From the NCBI GenBank assembly GCA_900617975.1, contig UZAE01001148.1, positions 1 through 14,958 of the forward strand: a stretch of DNA of 14,958 nucleotides, read 5' to 3'. The DNA comes from Rodentolepis nana (taxonomy: Eukaryota; Platyhelminthes; Cestoda; Cyclophyllidea; Hymenolepididae). Position numbers and translations under genes: made by a program. Of this stretch, positions 1 to 8,510 are shown in pieces (position 1 is the first letter of the stretch; each line of letters starts with the position of its first letter). A model generated the notes under the pieces. It had not been told where the DNA came from and ran no database searches. It worked only from the letters and a program-made list of their open reading frames with translations.

Positions 1-714
1 CCCCCCCTCCATCCCACCCCACCCTCTTCAGTGACCCTGAATGTCCACTCGTGTCTTATCTCGTTCGTAAAATGTGCATTTACCTACCTCCGAGTAGCAG
101 CTACAGCAATTTGGTGGGCGTTTAGTGTCTAGCGTGTATTGAGCCAGTCCATTTTTCAATTCCCTGTTCTAACTAACATTTATCGATTGGAGTTAAATGA
201 ATTAGTGTCAGCTGAATTGGTAAATATTTAGTCTGGTTTCGTTGAGTCAGCTGTCGGATTTTGAGTTGCTTGGACGACAAGCAAATTGGCAGATGGTGTA
301 TACGAAATTGATTGGACACAGAAATGGAGACTCGATAGAAAGTGGAGTGAATTATCTTCATGATTGACCATATTACTGCCTGAGCAAAATCATGGTAACT
401 AGTTATTTTTGATTTCTTAGCACACTAGAGCTTTGGGTTTAAGGATGTCTGGTTATTTAGGCCTATGGAGTTTGTGATTTGCTCAACCAAAAGTGGAGAA
501 AATATTTTACACTCCTGTGGAAATGACTTTGAGAGGAAAGAAAACGCTAAATTTCACTTTTCAACGGTTTGTGAATGGCGTTCCGTTAATCATTTTTAAA
601 ATGTTGATGGTGAGCTTTACTATCGTACCCTAATATCAAGCCAAGTTATCTACCTCCAATTTTGAACTCTTCCAATAATCGTTTTTTATTTAAGCGACTG
701 TTCTATCAATTTTG
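1..714. other. Unassigned AT-rich flank with C-rich start
   Basis: No gene or recognisable repeat was found here. The first ~26 bases are a C-rich tract beginning with seven Cs. The rest is AT-rich, with only short random reading frames on both strands, none showing a recognisable motif. The last bases before 715 lead into the probable target-site duplication of short element A. Confidence 0.6.
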
Positions 715-729
715 TTTCAATATAAAACA

Positions 730-801
730 GGGGTGTGCGATTGACTTACCTCCACGTGGTGCACCCTGGGCAACGTATATTCATACGGCAAAAAAGTCTA
801 T
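730..801 (+). ncRNA. Predicted HDV-like self-cleaving ribozyme (copy A)
   Basis: The sequence fits the nested double-pseudoknot plan of HDV-like ribozymes. P1 pairs 730-736 (GGGGTGT) with 761-767 (GCACCCT), and its first pair is a G-U wobble as in HDV. P2 pairs 740-747 with 794-801, with one T-T mismatch. P3 is ACC (748-750) with GGT (758-760). Loop L3 is TCCACGT (751-757), whose CC can pair with the GG after P1 to form P1.1. The junction GGGCAA (768-773) matches the HDV junction. P4 is CGTAT (774-778) with ATACG (783-787) around a 4-nt loop. GGC then places the candidate catalytic cytosine at 789, before a run of A. Cleavage is expected just 5' of G730, the element boundary. HDV-like ribozymes at LINE 5' ends are known in R2 and trypanosome L1Tc. 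Activity here is inferred from the fold only. Confidence 0.85.
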
Positions 802-968
802 TGACTGGCAGTTGACTTCTCACTTCAAACTACCATCACCTCACTCCATGCCATATTCGACTATTTCCACAGTACTCACCTCACCTTTGTCCTACCTTTG
901 TGTTTGTCTCTTACATCTTTGAAACACTCTTCTGTTCCCCCCCCCCCTATCGACTTTTTCAACTTGAT

Positions 969-1061
969 GTTCCTTCCCCTCTGTGAAGTCTGTAGTCAAC
1001 TAAAGGGCTAATGATAACCTTCAAGACGCCTGCCATTTGGTGTAAATAAATAATAAATAAA
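969..1061 (+). repeat. LINE-shared 3' tail and AAATA microsatellite of copy A
   Basis: The segment from GTTCCTTCCCC to CATTTG (969-1039) is homologous to the 3' UTR end of the LINE at 5678-5756. Both contain GTGAAG/GTGAAA, AGTCAACTAA, GCTAATGATAA and end in GCC-TACCATTTG or GCC-TGCCATTTG. An AT-rich simple repeat follows in each. In known LINE/SINE pairs such a common tail is what the LINE reverse transcriptase recognises on the RNA; that role is inferred here. Confidence 0.8.
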
Positions 1062-1073
1062 TTTCAATAAAAA

Positions 1074-1296
1074 TTGAAAAAAAAACAAGTAATCTCGCTT
1101 GATTTTTGGATTGAAAATGCGAAAAAAAACATTATTGTTAATTTCATGGAACAAATGTTTATTTCATTTGCGTATTTTTGGATGGCAATGTAGTTTCAAG
1201 AGTTTATTTCCACAGATGCCTTCTCGAATGCATGACTTATCCCAGCATGTGCTGTTTTAATGGCAATGAAAATTGGCACCGAATTTCACTATTTTT
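1074..1296. other. Spacer between copy A and the LINE
   Basis: AT-rich sequence with poly-A stretches near 1077-1085 and 1122-1128. No gene, known repeat or RNA gene was recognised. Its end (1297-1307) may form the left half of an imperfect target duplication of the LINE. Confidence 0.5.
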
Positions 1297-1307
1297 CTGT
1301 TCATCGA

Positions 1308-1378
1308 GGGGTGTGCAATAAACTTACCTCAACGTGGTGTACCCCGGGCAACGTATACTCATACGACAAAAAGTCTAT
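1308..1378 (+). ncRNA. HDV-like ribozyme at LINE 5' end, partly decayed (copy B)
   Basis: This has the same fold as copy A. P1 pairs 1308-1314 with 1339-1345 (GTACCCC); both differences from copy A in P1 keep pairing (G-U becomes G-C at the first pair, G-C becomes G-U at the sixth). P2 pairs 1318-1325 with 1371-1378, with one A-C mismatch. P3 is ACC/GGT, the junction GGGCAA lies at 1346-1351, and P4 CGTAT/ATACG spans 1352-1365. Two changes are probably harmful. L3 reads TCAACGT instead of TCCACGT, losing one P1.1 pair, and the GGC before the A run reads GAC. The candidate catalytic C (1367) remains. Likely weak or inactive. Confidence 0.75.
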
Positions 1379-1412
1379 GAACCGGCGGCCTGAAACAAAA
1401 CTATAAGAGAAA

Positions 1413-1430
1413 TCGCCCTTGTAAGGGCGA
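1413..1430. repeat. Perfect 8-bp inverted repeat in LINE leader
   Basis: TCGCCCTT and AAGGGCGA are separated by GT. It lies between the ribozyme and the start of the ORF2 relic. It could form an RNA hairpin with a minimal loop, or may be chance. No function is supported. Confidence 0.5.
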
Positions 1431-3730
1431 ATCACAACTTCTACAGATCCTTTGGTGGAATACTGGAGGGATGTTACAAGACATGAGGATTCAAATCTAG
1501 AAAATCCTACATACGGATGACAAACTCAAATGCTACAAATTCCCAGGTTACACATTATATCAGCAAGTACCAGCAAGTAGTAATTCGAATTTTGACCGGA
1601 GTAGAAGAAAGCCTTACATCACATTACAAATTAATCAAGAGTATGGGCTCGAAACGAGATATATGCGAAGTAATTCGATTAAATGTTTGGAAATGTCAAA
1701 ACCACTTCAAGATAAACACGGTCTATAAACCAACCTAGAAAAGACCCAACTTCGATCTTCTGAACATCTCAAACAAAACTGTAATACTTGGAGACTTCAA
1801 CGCCCATTCCACCAGATGAGGCTATAAAAATATAAACACAACTGGAAAGGAAATCGAAGACATGGTTATCAGCAGCCCTCTGGAACTTATTTATAGCAAT
1901 GAGGAACCTGCTACTTACCTGCACAGAACAACTCTTGACTTGCTCCTGGCTTCAAGCGACATCGGCGAGCTTACACACCGCAAAATAATTGACGATCCTG
2001 GTTCTGATCACAAACCATTCATTGCTAATATTATCAGCGACAGCAAACGCGTGGCACCGAAAATGTCAACCAAGCTATCATGGAAGATCAAGAAGGCCGA
2101 CTGGTCTAGATTCGTTAACTTTTTAGAGAACGAACTTCACGCAAGTCCCATCAACTTCAACCAACATCCTGGTAGACTGCAACAATATTACGAATATTAT
2201 GATCAGATGTGCAAAGAAAGCCGTTCACCGTGCCAAGACTCAACACTATAGAGTATTGTGGTCTAAACACCTTGAGGAACTAAAAAGAAAGCGGGAAGCC
2301 CTTCGCAACACTGCTGAACAGACTGGAAGAACGGAAGACGTACAAACCTGGAAACGACAGTCAGCTGTCCTAAGACAAGCCATCTTACAAGCTAATCGGA
2401 CTTTCTTCGACAACTTCATCTCAAATATCAACTAACTAAATGATAGTCAACGCACATTCAAATTCTTGGGTAACCTCCAAAACAACAAGAAAAGACCCAG
2501 GAAAGAACCAGTAAGCTTGAACAACAAGCTTCTTACCACCGACTCCGAAATAGCTAACTACTTTGCGAGGTCCAAGCAAAAGAAAAACCCATTTGTCAGA
2601 AAATCTTCAAGAGATATAAAGAAACAAATAACAAGGTTTGATAAAATTAAGGAAGACACAACAATATCACACAATGTACTTACTAAACCACTCAGACCTT
2701 GCGAACTTAATGCTGCGACAAAACAGCTAAAGTGCAAAATGTCTCCTGGAAAAGACGGTATCCATCCGGAATTTCTTATTGAAATGGAGCTAAAAGCCAA
2801 GGAAACTATGCTGACACTATTCGTAACTACCCAATCAGTAATACCAATACTAAAAAAGGCAATGACTTTATCAACTTTGACAACTATAGGCCTATCTCCC
2901 TCACAGGCATGTTGGCTAAACTTGTGGAAAGAATGGTTAACAGGAGGCTGACCTGGTTCCTTGGGGCCAACAATATTCTTAAGAGTGAACAAGCAGGTTG
3001 TAGACTACAAAGATCAACAAACCAATAAGTAACCACCCTCTCCCAAGATATCAAAGATGCCCTTGATGCCAGAAATTCTCTTACGGCTGTATTCGTCGAT
3101 TTCAAATCAACATATGACATAGTATGGAAAGAGAAGCTAATTCTAAATTGGCAAAGATTGGCATTAAACATAACATGCTAAACTGAATAAAAGCATTCAT
3201 TGGACAAAGATCACGTAAAGCCAGATATGGAAACGATCAGCCCAAATTAAATCTTTTAAAAACAGGCCTACAACAGAGAACTGTCACAAACTTCACTCTT
3301 TTCAACGTCTTCATCAATGACATAGCTGAAACGGAACAGTCACGGGCATCAAGTGTTTGCTTTATGCAGATGATCTTGTTCTATGGTATTCCGCCCTCAA
3401 GAGGAGAGGACGGGAAAATGCCCTAAATTATGCACTTTTAGCAAACTGGTGCAATAGCAACGGAGTGATTAACAACACCTCGAAAACCGTATTCCAAACA
3501 TCTTCATTGGCCTACCACAGCATAAATCCACATTTAAGGTACAAGGATACTTCTCTAGAAAAAACCAGCGACGTTTGACACAAAACTAATATGAAAAAGC
3601 CACGCTGCTAAAGTAGCAGAACGAGTCTCCAACAGATTGAACTGGTAGCATATGGGACTGTGCACGCTCAACCCTAAACACCACTTACAAGATGTTTGTT
3701 ACAAAAATAATGTTATATTTCTGTGAGCTT

Positions 3731-4007
3731 CTCATTACAGCCACAGAGGAGACTCTCAAACCACTCGAGACCCACTCATTACAGCCACAGAGGTGACACT
3801 CAATCCCCTCGAGAAGGCACACAACCAAGCATTACGACTAATTATGGAGGAATAAAATCAACACCCATTGATGCAATGCTCCAAGTTACAGAAGATAGAA
3901 ACACTCATCCATAATTACGACCAATTACTGGAGGGATAAAATCAACACCCATTGAGGCAATGCGCCTAGTTACAGGAAGCACCACAATATGTTCCCTTAT
4001 CAAAGAA
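3731..4007 (+). repeat. Nested 40-80 bp tandem duplications in the LINE thumb-coding region
   Basis: Three duplications lie end to end. A 40-bp segment (CTCATTACAGCCACAGAGG...) occurs at 3731-3770 and 3775-3814. A ~55-bp segment containing ATAAAATCAACACCCATTGA occurs at 3841-3894 and 3924-3980. A ~47-bp segment (CTAGTTACAGG then CACAATATGTTCCC) occurs at 3961-4007, again at 4027-4073, and in part at 4379-4417. All repeat pieces of what should be single-copy ORF2 coding sequence. Copies differ by several substitutions, so they are not perfect echoes. Confidence 0.8.
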
Positions 4008-4060
4008 GTAGTTACAGTTCCCACAATGCTCCTAGTTACAGGGAGCACCACAATATGTTC

Positions 4061-4560
4061 CCTCATCAAAGAAAAGGCCTTGATCCTGTATGAGAAGCTA
4101 CTACGCATTCCCAAACACCACAATAAGCTCCCTTATCAAAGAGAAGGCCTTGATCCTGTATGAGAAGGACCTTATCAAAGGAAGGCCTTGATCTTGTATG
4201 AGAAGCTACCTCATCAAAGAAAAGGCCTTGATCCTGTATGAGAAGCTACTGAAGAGAAGGCCTTGATCTAATCAATAGGCTCCCTTATCAAAGAGAAGGC
4301 CTTGATCCTATATCAGTGTGTTCTCTCCTCATCAAAGAAAAGGCCTTGATCCTGTATGAGAAGCTACTACGCATTCCCGGTTACATGAACTCCACAATAT
4401 GTTCCCTTATCAAAGAAAAGGCCTTGATCCTGTTGTTGCCTTATCAAAGAAAAGGCCTTGATCCTGTATGAGAAGTTCTCTTATCAAAGAGATGGCCTTG
4501 ATCCTGTATGAGAAGCTACCTCATCAAAGAAAAGGCCTTGATCCTGTATGAGAAGCTACT
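4061..4560 (+). repeat. Irregular ~40-bp minisatellite, 11 copies, inside LINE ORF2
   Basis: The core GGCCTTGATC occurs 11 times, within a unit reading TCATCAAAGAAAAGGCC then TTGATCCTGTATGAGAAG. ATCAAA start points lie at 4065, 4135, 4174, 4213, 4287, 4331, 4409, 4443, 4483 and 4523; one more copy near 4251 lacks its start. Spacing runs from 34 to 78 bp and is often not a multiple of three. The unit translates as LIKEKALILYEKLL, part of the segment between reverse transcriptase and RNase H, so the array is an expansion of coding sequence. Some units carry extra flank (CTACTACGCATTCCC after units at 4065 and 4331). It is not a CRISPR array: spacers are not unique and the context is a eukaryotic retroelement. 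Confidence 0.85.
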
Positions 4561-4804
4561 GTGGATAAATTCTCCAACACCTACAAAAATAGGCCAAGAC
4601 ACTTAAAAACGCAATCTGGTCTAGTACAGAAAGCCATAGAACTGAAGAAAGCGTTACAAATTGATGACAAACCAAAAAGCCTATATCTGCTTCAAAACCC
4701 GTTAGCAGACACTGATGTATAATGTTGCACCAAACTTCTTGACCATTTCAGGAAAGCAAATACCCATCCAAAGCAAATGCACTCATTGGCCCTTGAGATA
4801 ATAA

Positions 4805-4974
4805 ATGTCAACTATCCTGCAGATCAATGGCTCCAAGTCTTCAGATGTTAACTATCCTGCAGATCAATGGCTCCAAGTCTTCACGGAAAGCCAAGGAAAC
4901 GTTGGTGCAGGTGTCTATTCTGAACTCTTCGAAACCAAGCAAACGTTGGGGCAGGTGTTTACTCTGAACTCTTC
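4805..4974 (+). repeat. Two adjacent tandem duplications at the RNase H start
   Basis: A 40-bp unit starting ATGTCAACTATCCTGCAG lies at 4805-4844 and again at 4845-4883. A ~45-bp unit containing AAACGTTGG then GCAGGTGT lies at 4887-4931 and 4932-4974. Both fall at the beginning of RNase H, where the first catalytic Asp of FTDGS would be encoded, and both break the domain. Their size is close to the unit size of the upstream array. Confidence 0.8.
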
Positions 4975-5677
4975 TCTTTCTACGCAACAGGGGGACACAA
5001 TAGAACCGCTTTCGAAGGAGAAAAGGATGCCATTAAGATTGCGCTAGGCCAATTATTTTGCCCGGGTACGAAATTCAACAAAGCCATAATTCTTTCGGAC
5101 TCGCAATCAGCGATAAACTCAATTGGAAACAGAGAGCCACCCAAAACAACTGAGATATACGAATGTAAAAAACTCTATGAGCTGCTGAGAGAGAAAAACA
5201 AAACAGTGGTCCTACAATGGATTCCTGGTCACTGTGGCATTAAAGGCAATGAGCTTGCTGACGCACTTGCTAAGAAGGGGATAACGATTTTGCATTGCAT
5301 GTACCGGCCGATGTCTTTCCACACAATGAAGACCTTAATCAGAAGAGAATTCAAGACCTCAAGGTGCAACGAACTTGAAGCTCGAACAAAGGAGAAACAG
5401 TGGACGGTGGCACTCTCCGACATAACCGACTGGCCAAGAATCGAAGCCGTTGCTGAGTTTAGACTACGTACTGGGCATGATTGCCTGGCGAAGCACCTTT
5501 ACAGTATAGGCATATATGCTCAACCAACATGCCCCCTATGTGACCTACAGGAGGGAATGGAGAAGACTCGCCTGTTTCGGTGTCCAGTCCTAAAGATTAT
5601 GACAGAAACCCAGATATACTTGAAAGCCAGAAGACAACTAACGAACTACTGTTAACTCACCTAAATTCTAAATATAT

Positions 5678-5770
5678 GTTCCTCCCCCCCCCCTCCCTTG
5701 TGAAAGCCAAAGTCAACTAAGCAGCTAATGATAAATATCATAAAGCCTACCATTTGAAATAATAATAAAA
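5678..5770 (+). repeat. LINE 3' tail shared with the short elements
   Basis: After the ORF2 stop the 3' UTR is only about 115 bp. It contains GTTCCT, a C-rich run, GTGAAAGCC, AGTCAACTAA, GCTAATGATAA and CATTTG (ending 5756), then an AAT-rich tail to 5770. The same series of blocks, in the same order, ends copies A, C, D and E. This is the sequence evidence that the short elements use this LINE or a close relative of it. Confidence 0.82.
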
Positions 5771-8189
5771 CTGTTTAATTCAGTTTGACTATCATTTTAT
5801 TAGTAGGTATCTAACTGCCACTAAACCTCGAACGATCCAGAATTCTAGTTCGGGCTTATTGTTCTAGGTTCCTGATTGAACTCACACTCGAAATGTCCAG
5901 ACTAGAACAACTATTTGCATTACTTGATTAGGCCACCTCATTATTTTTTTTTGCTCCAAAGGATTAAAGTACCAGCCGGTGGTCCGTGGCCAACTAAGCT
6001 CTCTGAGAGAAGCTAATTTTAAATTTCATAGTTATTCTATCACTCAGTTCATATAACATGAATGTAACCGATGAAAATAATTTAAAATTTTGGTTGAACG
6101 AATAGAAATAAAAGCGACTGATTTAGTACATTTCAAATAAGGTATTATTCAAATTTGCTGTAGCGCAGAAGAGCCGTAAGAAGAAAGCTTTACCATTTCG
6201 CTATCTAGAGAGGGTGTTAGAGATCATTAGAGCTTATTTTCTAAGTGCCGACTTCAGTGAAGCTGTATTCGCCTTCACCAATAATTACACCTTATCAATC
6301 CTCCCCCCTCCCTCCCACCCCATGCCAATGTGCTTTATCTTTGGAATCTTTAAACAATGAACCGAAAGTGGTTACTGTGACTACCGTTTTCCACAAAATT
6401 TCAAATGTGTTCATAATTAGTGTGGCTAATATTACATCTTTTGGGCTTAATTTAAGAAGTAAGACCAGTATTTATCAGACTTTCCCTCTTATACATTTGA
6501 CAGCCTTTGAAGTAGCTGATTAATAGCTATTCCAATAGACGTATCGAAGAGCTCGACATTTAGAAATGCTGTCATCAATCATTTAATTGTCTGGGCTAAT
6601 GTCCATTGTCGCTAAGCTGTTCCAAATCAATGGAGCGGAAGTCGTCTTATCTCTATGATGTATTGGATCGTCTGCTTAGCTTGAAATTATAATGTTTATA
6701 GATGCTGTGATATATTAGAAGCGATAGAAAAGATATTTGTCGAGTTTAATTAATGACCATCCCACTTTTTCACCGGTGATGTTCGCCTGACAGGTCAAAG
6801 TCACGAGATCAGTGTCCACTGGAGTATGCCCAGTAGCGTGGCTGGGTAACCACACCGATTAATCTCGGTCGTCACGAGGGATTGTTGCATGTGAGTTTCT
6901 CGAAGGGTCAGTTCCATGATATCTTCCCTCTACTACTGCAGTTCAGGGTGAAGTAAACATAAAGACATAAAAGTGTTGATTAGGGTTCTGAATAACTAAA
7001 TTCTCGGATTAGTTGCTTTCAAAGGACTAGTGCCTGGATGACCATTTAATCAAATTAATAAAAGTCAATATTTTAAATTAGACTCCATTTTTGTCTCCTT
7101 GAATACATTTATTTAACTTTAAAGCCACTCCCCTGAAGCTGCTTGAACGTTTTCCCCAACTTTTAAGCTTTTTCTAATGAATTTAGGAGAATTCTCTGTA
7201 ATATAAAATATTTTATTGTTTAATTCACTTTGATGTTTAATTACTTCATTCCATAGAGAAATATAGTTTTGCACTTTTGTTCCATCCCAAAGCAAAATTG
7301 GATTGACTTTTCATAAATTTGATTGATGGGAATGTCACATTTAAAACTCGGGAAAAAAATTTTATAATTTTGTAAGTATTTGTTTTAATTCCAAAAATAG
7401 TATTATGAAAGGAAATTTTACACCAGATCATGAAATTTTAATACCAGTGAACCACTAATTTCGCTGTATTGTGGTGTGCACAAAGCTACCTCATGAACCA
7501 TAGAACATTCTGGTAATCACGTTTATGTAACGTTGAAAGACATTGATTGTATTTAATGGCTAATCATGCAGGCACTTTAACAGAATGTACAGTAAATGTC
7601 TCCCATCGTCGTAGGCACTGTTTCCGTAAGCTAATTTCGGGAACAATCATATACTATTGTGATTTTGCCATTAAACTGGTAACGCTTCGCCATATTAGTT
7701 CGAATTTGGTTTAGAAATAATTTCTAGCAAATTTTTGCTGCTTAGAGCTAATACAGTGGTCTAATAACCAGATTTTTTGTTAAATCTACGCTGACACAGA
7801 CAGTTTGGCTTCCGAATTAGTTACCATAGGTTTACCACTTCATAGGACAATTAATAATTAAGGTATTTACTAAACAGTTTCAACTAACCGCAAATTATCA
7901 GTAGGCTACAAGACTTTATCGTTTCCCTTCCAAGTATATCGATCCATGGAAAAGCAAAATTAATACCGGTGTTTCAAATTTAAAGTATGCAATAATAAGT
8001 GAGTGCATAATTGTTCCACATTAGATTTTTTAAATGAACTATTGGTTGCATACTCCTGATTGATACTGTCTACCTGGTTATGCAATAACCTAATGGCATG
8101 ATTAATCGCGAAATCAAATTAGTCACTAAACAATTGCTGGATAGTGGAAACGGAATGTCATCTTCAAGTCTTGGAGTGATGCCACGGGA
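5771..8189. other. Long unassigned AT-rich stretch
   Basis: No gene with recognisable motifs on either strand. It holds a C-rich tract near 6301-6320 (CTCCCCCCTCCCTCCCACCC). A stretch richer in G and C at about 6770-6925 contains several CpG and short inverted pieces (for example CCGATTAATCTCGG), which may be an old unrecognised repeat. Open frames here are short with ordinary AT-rich composition. The region 7060-7440 is especially AT-rich. Confidence 0.5.
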
Positions 8190-8510
8190 ATTGGGGAATT
8201 ACCTACATGTGGTTCACACAGGGAGACGTATGCTTTAAACGCACAAAAAGTCTATAAACCGACAGTTGATTTCCCAATTCAAACTACCATGAACCCACTG
8301 TATGTCATATTCGACCATTTTCCCAGTGCTCATCTTACAAATTCTCTGCCTTTGTGACTGTCTGTCTCTTTAACATCTATGAATCACTCTGCTGTTCCCC
8401 TCTTGACTTTTTCTCATTTTTAAGTTTCTCCCCTCTGTGAAGCCTGAAGTCAGCTAAAGGGCTGATGATAATTATCATGAAGCCTGCCATTTGATTTGTA
8501 TGAATAAATG
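8190..8510 (+). mobile_element. Short ribozyme-headed retroelement, copy C (old)
   Basis: All three parts of the family are recognisable but diverged. The head has TTACCTACATGTGGT, then CGTATG, ACAAAAAGTCTATAAACC. The middle has TCAAACTACCATGA and GTCATATTCGACCATTTTCCC. The tail has CTCTGTGAAGCC, AGTCAGCTAAAGGG and GCCATTTG (ending 8493), followed by a short AT-rich end. The ribozyme is ruined: the P1 strands no longer pair and the GGGCAA junction reads GGGAGA. It shares AGTCAGCTAAAGGG and GATAATTATCA with copy D rather than with A and E, so C and D look like an older subfamily. The 5' boundary is approximate and no target duplication was found. Confidence 0.78.

Larger units (their letters stand above)
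730..1061 (+). mobile_element. Short ribozyme-headed retroelement, copy A (SINE-like)
   Basis: A non-coding retroelement of about 332 bp in three parts. The head (730-810) is a predicted HDV-like ribozyme. The middle (about 811-968) is pyrimidine-rich and ends in a C run near 939-950. The tail (969-1039, ending in CATTTG) matches the 3' end of the LINE at 5678-5756 and is followed by an AAATA/AATA microsatellite (1040-1061). A probable imperfect target-site duplication flanks it: TTTCAATATAAAACA at 715-729 against TTTCAATAAAAA at 1062-1073. It is very similar to copy E and clearly less similar to copies C and D, so it is one of the younger insertions. No tRNA-like A or B box was seen, so it is not an ordinary tRNA-derived SINE. 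It probably depends on the LINE reverse transcriptase (inference from the shared tail). Confidence 0.85.
1517..5655 (+). pseudogene. LINE ORF2 pseudogene: endonuclease, reverse transcriptase, RNase H
   Basis: The ORF2 polyprotein would nick target DNA and reverse-transcribe LINE RNA at the nick. Readable pieces in order: C-terminal two thirds of an APE endonuclease (GDFNAHS at 1790-1810, SDHKPF at 2003-2020); linker; reverse transcriptase with SPGKDGIHPEF near 2743, NYRPISL near 2882, motif A VDFKSTYD with its Asp codon at 3098, motif B decayed to GLQQR (3265-3279), and the YADD active site at 3363-3374; thumb region, duplicated; RNase H with GGHNRTAFEGE from 4990, LSDSQSA, and WIPGHCGIKGNELADALAKK from about 5219; then a CPLC motif (5530-5541) whose usual downstream His is lost. 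The first RNase H Asp appears as Glu (FTES). In-frame stops include TAG 1736, TGA 1817, TAA 2433 and TAA 3026. Frame shifts occur near 2190, 2857, between 3100 and 3357, and through the duplicated region. It cannot encode a working protein. Confidence 0.88.
1308..5770 (+). mobile_element. Decayed non-LTR retrotransposon (LINE, I-superfamily-like) with ribozyme head
   Basis: One LINE insertion of about 4.46 kb. In order it holds a ribozyme head (1308-1378), a short leader (to about 1516), a broken ORF2 (1517-5655) with APE-type endonuclease, reverse transcriptase, RNase H and a C-terminal CPLC motif, a ~115-bp 3' UTR with a C run (about 5683-5697), the family tail ending in CATTTG (5756), and an AAT-rich tail (5757-5770). 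APE endonuclease plus RNase H points to the I/R1/LOA group of LINEs. No ORF1 (gag-like) was found and the endonuclease lacks its N-terminal part, so this copy seems internally deleted between the leader and ORF2. A possible poor target duplication is CTGTTCATCGA (1297-1307) against CTGTTTAATTC (5771-5781). Because the head directly precedes the LINE, and no short-element remainder follows 5770, I treat the head as the LINE's own 5' end. Confidence 0.8.

Noticed and set aside
730..830. tRNA-derived SINE head
   Set aside because: No convincing A or B box and no cloverleaf; the HDV-like fold explains the conserved blocks much better.
662..922. Open frame of 86 codons
   Set aside because: It runs through the ribozyme head and middle of short element A, which are non-coding in the family; copies C, D and E do not keep the frame.
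1411..1432. CGCCCTT/AAGGGCG resembling a TA-cloning vector junction
   Set aside because: The adjoining GAATTC sites are absent and the surrounding sequence is ordinary LINE sequence, so contamination is unlikely.
4061..4560. Possible CRISPR-like array
   Set aside because: Regular-looking repeats, but spacing is irregular, spacers are not unique, units derive from LINE coding sequence and the context is eukaryotic.
6245..6523. Open frame of 92 codons
   Set aside because: It includes a C-rich tract, has no recognisable motif and no sign of exon structure that I can support.
6770..6925. GC-richer segment with CpG and small inverted repeats
   Set aside because: May be an old repeat, but I found no terminal repeats, target duplication, coding motif or second copy in the window.
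7469..7540. Possible very old ribozyme head (GTGGTGTGC, TACCTC, CTGG, ACGTTTA)
   Set aside because: A few blocks are in the right order, but P1 and P2 do not pair and no middle or tail follows; similarity could be chance.
8458..8485. Hammerhead-like CTGATGA in copy C
   Set aside because: No GAAA partner at the right place; it is a point-mutated form of the family tail GCTAATGAT.
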